The notes under the pieces are model-generated. The model had not been told where the DNA came from, searched no databases, and saw nothing but the letters and a program-made list of their open reading frames with translations. Both the position numbers and the translations under genes were made by a program. A stretch of 64,000 bases of DNA from Aphrophora alni (lineage: Eukaryota; Arthropoda; Insecta; Hemiptera; Aphrophoridae). Every line of letters begins with the position of its first letter. Within the stretch, counting starts at the first letter, position 1. The DNA lies in NCBI GenBank assembly GCA_963513935.1, contig OY740771.1, positions 16,513,757 to 16,577,756 of the forward strand, written 5' to 3'. Shown piece after piece: positions 57,761 through 64,000 of this stretch.

Positions 57761-58200
57761 GTTTGGTGGGGTGTGATGAAAATCATCTGATAGGGACTTT
57801 CTTCTTTGCTGAAAAACCAATTAATGGAATTGTCTATCTCGATATGTTAATCAATTATTGTTTTCTACAGCTGGATGAACTCGAATACATTCAACAACTT
57901 CATTTCAAACAAAATGGCGCACCCCCTAACTTTAGTGCATTTATCATAGACACTTTGATTGAAAAGTTTGGACATCAATGGATAGGACGACAAGGACTTA
58001 TATGCTGACTTCCAAGAAGTCCATACCAGACACCTTGCGATTTCTTCTTGTCGGGGTACATCAAAAACATTGTTTATCAAGAAGAAATTTGTGACCTAAA
58101 GCACTTAACAGGATTAATGAAGCAATGACAAACATTAACAAAGACATGTTAAATAACGTTTGGGTTGAACTTGATAATTGATTGGACGTTATTGCTAAGA
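57761..58200 (+). pseudogene. mariner transposase, C-terminal half
   Basis: FGGV, IGTFFFAEKPINGIVYLDML, LDELEYIQQLHFKQNGAPPN (second catalytic region; normally FQQDGAPPH, so the Asp is Asn here), FGHQWIGRQG, then after stops CDFFLSGYIKNIVYQEEICD, matching the family's third-acid block (normally PDLTPLDFFLWGYVK, here the PD is lost). With the first half this is one decayed protein whose catalytic acids have mutated. Confidence 0.8.
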
Positions 58201-58351
58201 GACTAATGGCGTAAAAATCAAAATTTATTAGTTATGTAAAAAAACAATTTCAGATGACGATTTAGATAAATAAACAACAGCAGTTATAAGTAATTCTGAT
58301 TTCATTTAAATCATGTTCAAAACGCTACCATTCTTTTATGATAACCCTGTA

Positions 58352-59376
58352 TTTGTCCAAGAACAATTGCTTTACTCAAACAGCAATGTAACATAAATTA
58401 AATTAATATAAACAGGGAATCTGTTTGTTGTCTGTGCAGTGATCTACAGTTCAAACAAGTGAATAGATTTTAATCAAAAATTTGCTAAAATATAGCTCTT
58501 AAACAAACATACAAAGCGTGTTAGTAGTTATCTCTAAAAAATACCTGTTCGTAAGTTTTTGCTAAAATCAAAATTGGCCATAGATTTGTGCAAAATCACT
58601 AGTCAGAAATAATTGACAAAAAAGAACCTTCATAATAGTGATTTTAACACTTTCATCAATAAAATCTACAATTCATAAGAGAGGACTTTTATAGCAACTT
58701 ATCTCCTTTTAAGAAAAAACTTGGGGAAAAAATTTAGTAATAAGAGAAATTACATTTTTGAATTTGGCGTGTCAGTAGCTTCTAAGATGAAACCACCCAA
58801 AAAAGTTTTAACGTTTATTACTAATTTGAGAGGAGAGCAAGATGGAGATGGCGTCAAACCAGATAAATAAATATATAGGAATATAAAATATTGGTTTAAA
58901 AGCGAACAATTTGCGTTCTGCTTGAGAACAGTTTCCAGTTTAAGGGTAAATTTCAAATTTTCATTAATGTAGCGAAAAAAAATTCTAAATAACGTTGAAG
59001 ATTTTAGTTAATCAAGCTATTTTATTTAACTAGTTAATTTAAGACTTTTAATTAAAGAAGAAGTACATACAGTTATTGCACGAAATTCTAATTATAAAAT
59101 ATGTCTTTCTAAACAACTTAACCTATGCTAGTTAAGGTATCCTTTTTGTAAAAAAAAAAAAAAACTTAATTTCTTACTTAAACTATATGCTGAAAGAGTA
59201 TGTATGCTTTTGTTTGTTAGAAAGCCTTCAATCTTAAAAAAAGTTAGATCCCCCTTTCTATCTCTTGACCTTGTTCTTTCCGACTCTAATGCTATCAGAA
59301 TATTCAAAGTCTAGGAGACTTTATTTTATGCTCTTTTTTTCCTTTTTTTTTATAAGGCAAAGGTTGACAGAGAGGT
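58352..59376. other. Non-coding stretch
   Basis: No gene is supported. 59246-59310 (CTCTTGACCTTGTTCTTTCCGA) resembles 34950-35010 (CTCTTGACCAAGTCTTGTTTTC), perhaps an old dispersed repeat that also lies in the P-type intron. Confidence 0.4.
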
Positions 59377-59585
59377 CTTAAACAAAAAAAAAAATGCATA
59401 TTTGAAAAATCTGACTACCAGAAAAATTGCATGTATAAAATTCATTGTAAAAGTTATAATACTGCATTTTTTACAAAAAAATATAAAAAAAGATACAAGG
59501 AAAGTAACAAAATAAGAATTTATATATCTCCTAATACAGAGTCGTTAACAGTCAGGATCAACAACTACAGGGAACTAGGAAAAAG
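59377..59585. repeat. Dispersed repeat C, copy 1
   Basis: About 200 bp similar to 62810-63010. Shared words: CCAGAAAAATT, AAGGAAAGTAACAAAATAAG, and ATCAACAACTACAGGGAACT near the end. Identity is moderate in the AT-rich middle. Family unknown. Confidence 0.7.
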
Positions 59586-59604
59586 ATGTAGTGATATGTG
59601 AAAT

Positions 59605-60325
59605 TCAATTAGTGGCGGCTGGTGGTTGCAGCAAGTGTTTATGAAAGATCTGTAACATAATTTGCAAAAGTTCATTTTGGATGGTTTTAAATGTACTCTT
59701 ACACACTGTAGCACTGTCTAAATTTCTCTTTATAACTGCATCTAAATCAGCACTGATATTAATCAACCCTTTAAATACACTAGGATTACTTGACTCATTT
59801 CTCTCATCATGACCTCTTAATTCCAATTCAAATGCACCACAAAATCGAACACAATTTATAATAATACTTAATACATATTTATTTTGTTTTACCCATTTAT
59901 TATATGCTGCAACGTTCATTATGTTCATCCTATATGCACTATTTAATTGTTCTGCTGTTTAATTGTTGTTGTCCCGAAAAAGGCTAATTGTAAGCTATTT
60001 ATTATGTGGTTAGCTGATGCTTCACGTTTTTTTATTCTTTCAGCAATATGATTTTAGATCCTGTCTTAACCCATGTGTCTTCTCCACCAAACAATAAACA
60101 GGGGAAACATAATAATACCAATTTTAATGTACAGCCATATAACTGCACTTTTTGTATAAATCCGAATTAAATTTTCTGTAAAAGACCTTTTTCTAGTTTG
60201 GACAATTTGGTTAAAACCAGGAAGGTCAAGTGTAGGCCTACCCAATAGTTTAATTTCACATTTTTCTTCACCTGACAGCAAACTGAAAGATCTTTCTAAT
60301 AAATTTTCAACAGAACACATTGTCC
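59605..60325 (-). pseudogene. ZMYM1-like/hAT-related protein remnant (TTF zinc finger, DUF4371)
   Basis: Minus strand, two main blocks. 60320 to 60066: CSVENLLERSFSLLSGEEKC, IKLLGRPTLDLPGF, then after a shift a WLYIKIGIIMFPLFIVW segment where intact relatives have the TTF-type zinc finger (N.LFCFPCLLFGG.D.W). 59928 to 59605: NKYVLSIIINCVRFCGAFEL, ELRGHDERNESSNPSVFKGL and the opening of DUF4371, ending in FKTIQNELLQIMLQIFHKHL. This is the widespread arthropod family annotated as ZMYM1-like or P52rIPK-like, of hAT transposon origin. Zinc ligands lost, frame broken, and the catalytic C-terminal half absent. Confidence 0.75.
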
Positions 60326-60329
60326 TAAC

Positions 60330-61701
60330 AAAACTGTCATTAACTATTGTTTAACCACATCTTAATCTTAAAACTAACAGTACTTGGCACAATAATTGAA
60401 CCATTCAAAAAATGCAGATAACTGAGTTTTATTTATTATGGAACAAACAAGTTGAGAATTATTCCAACACCATTTGAAACAAATACCTAATACTAATATA
60501 CAATACAAAGTTAAAATGTCCCTGATATTTTTGTTATCAGATGAACAATAGAGGTTGAAAGTGATCGAACAACTCAAAAAACACATATACAAACCTCGAA
60601 AACAAATAAAAAGAGACAACTCGAATTAATAACCGGATAAACAAAGGAGCGCTGCTGTAGTCCATTCCATAGTCAAGTGTAAACTATGCAGTGCGCATGT
60701 CTGCTATCAGGTCGCAAACTTACTGCAACCTAATAGAGAGATATGCCGTTGCTAGGCAACAAGTTAAGTTTTCAAGACCTGAAGTGTTCCATGTTATTTT
60801 ACCATTAGAGGGACGGGCAAGCCTGGCGCACTCGAGCTCTGCAACCTAAATCGATGACATCACATCACACAATTCTTTCTTAGTTATCATCAGCTCTACA
60901 ATGTACTCTTTTTCATCTTATCACGATCCGCCACTCACACACAATGACGTCTTTTAAAACCAGATTACTACTTCCACTTAATTTAGAATTAAGGATATGT
61001 TATGCAGTTAAATAATTTGGTTTGAATTATTCAATAATCTCATTTTTCGGATCTAGATTATTTACTTTGCAACAAAAATGTTGCTTTAAAAACACTATAT
61101 TTTCAATTTTCCAGGCAATACAATAAAAAACTGGGACATTTAGCCAGTTGAAAAATGTCAGTTACTGTCTAACTGAACATTGTGATCAAATGTGATGAAA
61201 CAAACAGGCCATTTATAAATGCATAACATTTTCTTTTCAATTCTCTTGTTTTTTAAAAAAAGTAACATCACATTAATAACAGATTTAACATAATAAATTA
61301 GCTAATTAATACCTACTTAGATAACCATTAATTACTTGATAATTACTACTTTTGAAATACTGTTCATGGCACTAACATTGCAATTAGCATATGAGGTTAG
61401 GTTATCATCTAGACTTTACGAAATTTCCGTTTTCTTTGCAACCTATATTGTACAATAACATCAGTTTAATTTAACAGATAAATTAATATAAACTAAAAGT
61501 AATTTTATTGCAGAAAATGTACGGTATAATAGACAAGGAGTATTGTACAAGACGGACACACAATGACACTTGATAAATCAAACATGAAAATAACTATAAC
61601 ATTTTTGTAAATCATTAAATACATAAATATGCTTTATTAAAAAAAGTCATTTAAAAAATTTGTTGTGATATATACATATATAAATTAAGCCAAAGGCAAG
61701 A
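60330..61701. other. Non-coding stretch
   Basis: No gene is supported. 60640-60960 is less AT-rich, with GTTGCTAGGCAAC (a 13-bp palindromic X-box-like word) near 60752, and could be promoter-like, but no gene start was found beside it. Confidence 0.4.
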
Positions 61702-61863
61702 TCATGTTAAAAGTTTTCCAGTGAGTATTTCATATGTCATTTTTCTTCGGAAATATGGCATGTCGTCTTGGGTGAATGTAATACTGGCATTGCGGCTGAT
61801 AAATTCGGCAAACATACAAGAAAACATTCCACAATCGCTACCATTCATTTGTTGAGGGATGTT
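61702..61863 (-). CDS. Terminal exon of a SENP/Ulp1 SUMO protease
   Basis: Minus strand: acceptor TTTATGTTTTCAG, then 53 codons and TGA (61702-61704). The exon reads [20 protein letters not shown], then [20 protein letters not shown] and [22 protein letters not shown](M/V)F is the hallmark of the C48 cysteine protease family: the Gln of the oxyanion hole and the catalytic Cys. FTQ..MPYFR..M..EIL...LL is the normal C terminus of SENP1/2. The protease cuts SUMO from targets and matures SUMO precursors. The exon is clean, without stops. The His and Asp of the triad should be in upstream exons (higher coordinates); none was recognised before the window ends. It could be a host gene or a protease domain captured by a transposon. 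Confidence 0.8.
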   Translation of the reverse strand, partial: NIPQQMNGSDCGMFSCMFAEFISRNASITFTQDDMPYFRRKMTYEILTGKLLT

Positions 61864-62219
61864 CTGAAAACATAAATTAAAAAAGATTATAAGCTAAAAT
61901 TTGTAAATTAATTTAGTAAATAAACACATCAGCAATCAAAATACACTGAACCTGAAAATTGGCATAATTACTTGACATTCTCACATTAGAGTGAGTTTTC
62001 ATTTTGCAAACCATAGAGTTAACACATTAAAATAACTTAAAGAAAAGTTATAGAGACACACGATCATCCTGTGACACCTCATGTGGGCCTATATATAATT
62101 AAGTTGGGGTGGTGTAATTCAGATAACATATTTACTCATCAAATGGCTATGCTATCACTGGAATCTACTAGTAATGCAGACAAACCACCGGTGCAACAAA
62201 GTTCAACATTATAACATTA
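61864..62219. other. Putative SENP intron sequence
   Basis: No coding signal. If the SENP exon belongs to a live gene, this is intron, into which the LINE fragment and repeat C (62220-63010) inserted. Confidence 0.4.
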
Positions 62220-62800
62220 CTCATGTTATTTATTATTTTATTTGTATATAGGAGTGACCAATGCACTGCGACCTTCATAGATCTATTGACCCCAACATTC
62301 ACTGTTCCTGAGAAGCTCAGTTACATCTAAGAGCATGATTTGAAGAAGATTTTAGAGAGGGTAGACCTTCCGCTTCTAGTTGGTATCATCCCATGGTTCT
62401 TGCTTTTTAAATAGCTTGTAGCCTATTAAATAGGCTGTGCCTAGCAGTCTATTAGTTGGTGATGATGAGTTTTCACCACCCTCCTTGCAATATCTACAGG
62501 TCATATCATCCATTAGACCAAGTTTCTCAAAAATGTTCTATAAGTGTCATGCCCAGTAAATAAGCCTGTTGGAAGTCTTAACCTATTCTTACATACACTA
62601 ATGCAACCCCTGGATCTCTTATGGTCATAACTCCTCCAAGCAGCTCTTTAGTTTCCCACAATCCTTTTATTTCTCTCCAGAGTTTCACTCTTTTGAGTCT
62701 CATCTTGACGTAGTTTCCTCCAAGTCCACAGAATGGTTTTGATCCTATGAACGGCCCCATCTTTGTTTTATGTTGTTTTTTTTGTTTTTTTGGCAATGGA
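62220..62800 (-). pseudogene. Second LINE fragment, C-terminal zinc-knuckle region
   Basis: Minus strand. 62770 down: GPFIGSKPFCGLGGNYVKMR, LKRVKLWREIKGLWE, which matches the post-RNase H block of Jockey-type ORF2 (typically GPEPF.G.......I...L...... W). Then, in other frames, NRLRLPTGLFTGHDTYRTFL (normally LTGH..LR.HL...G) and MDDMTCRYCKEGGEN, the Cys/His knuckle. Near 62270 the 3' end has GGGGTCAATAGATCTATGAA and GGTCGCAGTGC, a 3' tail style I know from Jockey-group elements. Several stops. A different family from the LINE at 2719. Confidence 0.65.
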
Positions 62801-62809
62801 TGCTCAAGA

Positions 62810-63010
62810 GGTTTTTGCTTTTAAACAAGAAAAAAAATATATATATGAAAAAGTATGAACGCCAGAAAAATTCCATATATATTTATATATTGTAATAATT
62901 ATAAAACGGCATTTAAAAAAAATATGAAGGAAAGTAACAAAATAAGATTTTATCAGTCTCCTAACACACACTAGTTAACACTCAAGATCAACAACTACAG
63001 GGAACTAGGA
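62810..63010. repeat. Dispersed repeat C, copy 2
   Basis: Partner of 59377-59585; shares CCAGAAAAATT, AAGGAAAGTAACAAAATAAG and ATCAACAACTACAGGGAACT in the same order and orientation. Confidence 0.7.
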
Positions 63011-63920
63011 GAAACAGGGTGTCCAGTCAAATCAAAATCATTTAAGCATAACTCAAGGTCTTAAAGGTTTATATTTTTCAAATTCAAGTACATTCGGTTG
63101 TTATATGTTCATCAATAAACACTCTTTTTTAAAGTTTTGAAGCCCTAGATTTTTTTTTTCCAAACACTAACTTTAATAAATCATTAAATAGCTTTGACAA
63201 AGTAGTTTAACATTATTATTACGAACATTTGTCATCATTTGTAAATAGAATAATTAATATACAATGTTTAGGAAGAATAAATCAATCCCCGTTTTCAAAT
63301 GAACGGATAAAACTAACTTCCATGACTAAAACAAAACAAGAAAATAAGCCTATATAAATATGTCTAGCCAAAAATACTAATAGGCTACTAATAAGTCTAC
63401 ATGGTAGGCTAAGTCAAAAAATCTAAAGCTAAATGAAAATGAAAACCTTAAAATAACAAAAAAAGATAAAAGTCCTAAGTAAAATAAATAAAAGTCCTAA
63501 ATTAACACCACTAACACAGGTAAATAACACTATTACAAGAAAGGAAGGATTTGACCTTCCCTTTGTTAGGAATAAGTTAATATTAGGTTAGATTAGGAAG
63601 GAATCATATTCACAAAGCTCAGAATGATCCAACTATTGTGAAACAATTAAAAAAATGTTGAAATGCTTGACTTGCATAGAAACTAGAACAACCAAGACTC
63701 CCAAAGGTATATAAACGATCAGCAGGATTTGGGAGGGGTCTTTCCATCTTGATGATACCGGCAGGTCGATTGCCGTGGTGCAGGAACTTGGCTCAGGAAT
63801 TCTACTCAACAGACCGTAAGCAAGCATTTCTGTATTTGTATGTAAAGTCACCAGTTAGAGGACTTGTAATTTCTTTAATTTAAAATATAATGATAGTTGG
63901 AACACTTTTGAGTTTTGAAC
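63011..63920. other. Non-coding stretch
   Basis: No gene is supported. It begins with GGGTGTCCAGTCAAATCAAAATC (as two words), reminiscent of a mariner tip, but no transposase or partner end was found. Confidence 0.4.
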
Positions 63921-64000
63921 AATTGATTCGTGTAATTTATTTGAATAATTGATTTGTGTAATTTATTTGAGTAATTGATTTGTGTAATTTATTTGAGTAA
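63921..64000. repeat. 26-bp tandem repeat at the window edge
   Basis: Three copies of AATTGATTTGTGTAATTTAT plus TTGAGT, the first with C for T and A for G. The array runs to the last base and probably continues. Confidence 0.92.

Larger units (their letters stand above)
55317..58349 (+). mobile_element. mariner-type transposon, outer layer of a triple nest
   Basis: Inverted ends: the left reads TA-CATGGTTATCATAAAAGA (55315 on) and the right, reverse-complemented, reads TA-CAGGGTTATCATAAAAGA (ending 58351). A transposase reads in two pieces, 55507-56069 and 57761-58200, separated by a Penelope fragment. Without insertions the element would be about 1.35 kb, normal for this group. Confidence 0.85.

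Noticed and set aside
60745..60765. X-box-like palindrome GTTGCTAGGCAAC as a ciliary-gene promoter element
   Set aside because: No gene start was found beside it; a single 13-bp match is expected by chance often enough that I list it only as a comment.
1..64000. tRNA, rRNA or CRISPR features
   Set aside because: No cloverleaf with A/B boxes, no rRNA words, and all tandem arrays have contiguous units without unique spacers.

Overview
This window looks like an AT-rich, gene-poor stretch of an arthropod nuclear genome, probably an insect. The evidence is split genes with GT-AG introns, many eukaryotic transposon families typical of insects (piggyBac, P, mariner, pogo, Gypsy, Penelope, Jockey-like LINEs), and a frequent TAGGCCT-type word that I associate with hemipteroid genomes (a recollection, not a test). 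No bacterial operons, RNA genes or CRISPR arrays were seen. Most open frames are transposon relics or noise.

Layout. 1-3700 is a 55-bp minisatellite split by a solo LTR (4-bp target duplication AACT) and by a 5'-truncated LINE (7-bp duplication GTTTCAT). 5840-7340 holds a piggyBac relic with an intact 5' end. 8752-18790 is a young, complete Ty3/Gypsy element with 1.9-kb LTRs, gag and pol in different frames, and a clear -1 slippery site. 21849-23890 is a dead mariner interrupted by a 732-bp insertion that carries four tandem TATA/Inr core-promoter units. 26040-27732 recurs at 29834-31524, where the copy lies between two 366-bp direct repeats. 33986-39934 is a P-element-type transposon with perfect 33-bp inverted ends, a THAP-domain transposase in two exons and an internal 90-bp minisatellite. 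41425-47733 is a decayed LTR element (gag, protease). 48090-51645 is a DDE transposon with about 355-bp inverted ends and DD82E spacing, carrying a foldback MITE. 52807-53574 and 56702-57449 are two pogo-like deletion derivatives. 55317-58349 is a three-level nest: mariner, then Penelope inside it, then pogo inside that.

Host-like material is sparse. It consists of a 72-bp minus-strand exon (28009-28080) like the first exon of an arthropod zinc-finger gene, a 162-bp minus-strand terminal exon of a SENP/Ulp1 SUMO protease (61702-61863), a decayed two-KH-domain poly(C)-binding-protein pseudogene (53860-54270), and a ZMYM/hAT-like DUF4371 relic (59605-60320, minus).

The best leads are the apparently intact P-type transposon with its internal minisatellite, the TATA/Inr array with constant spacing, the DD82E transposon with long ends, the Gypsy frameshift with a zinc knuckle on each side, and the repeat-flanked 1.7-kb duplication. 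All homology calls come from reading motifs by eye; no searches were run.
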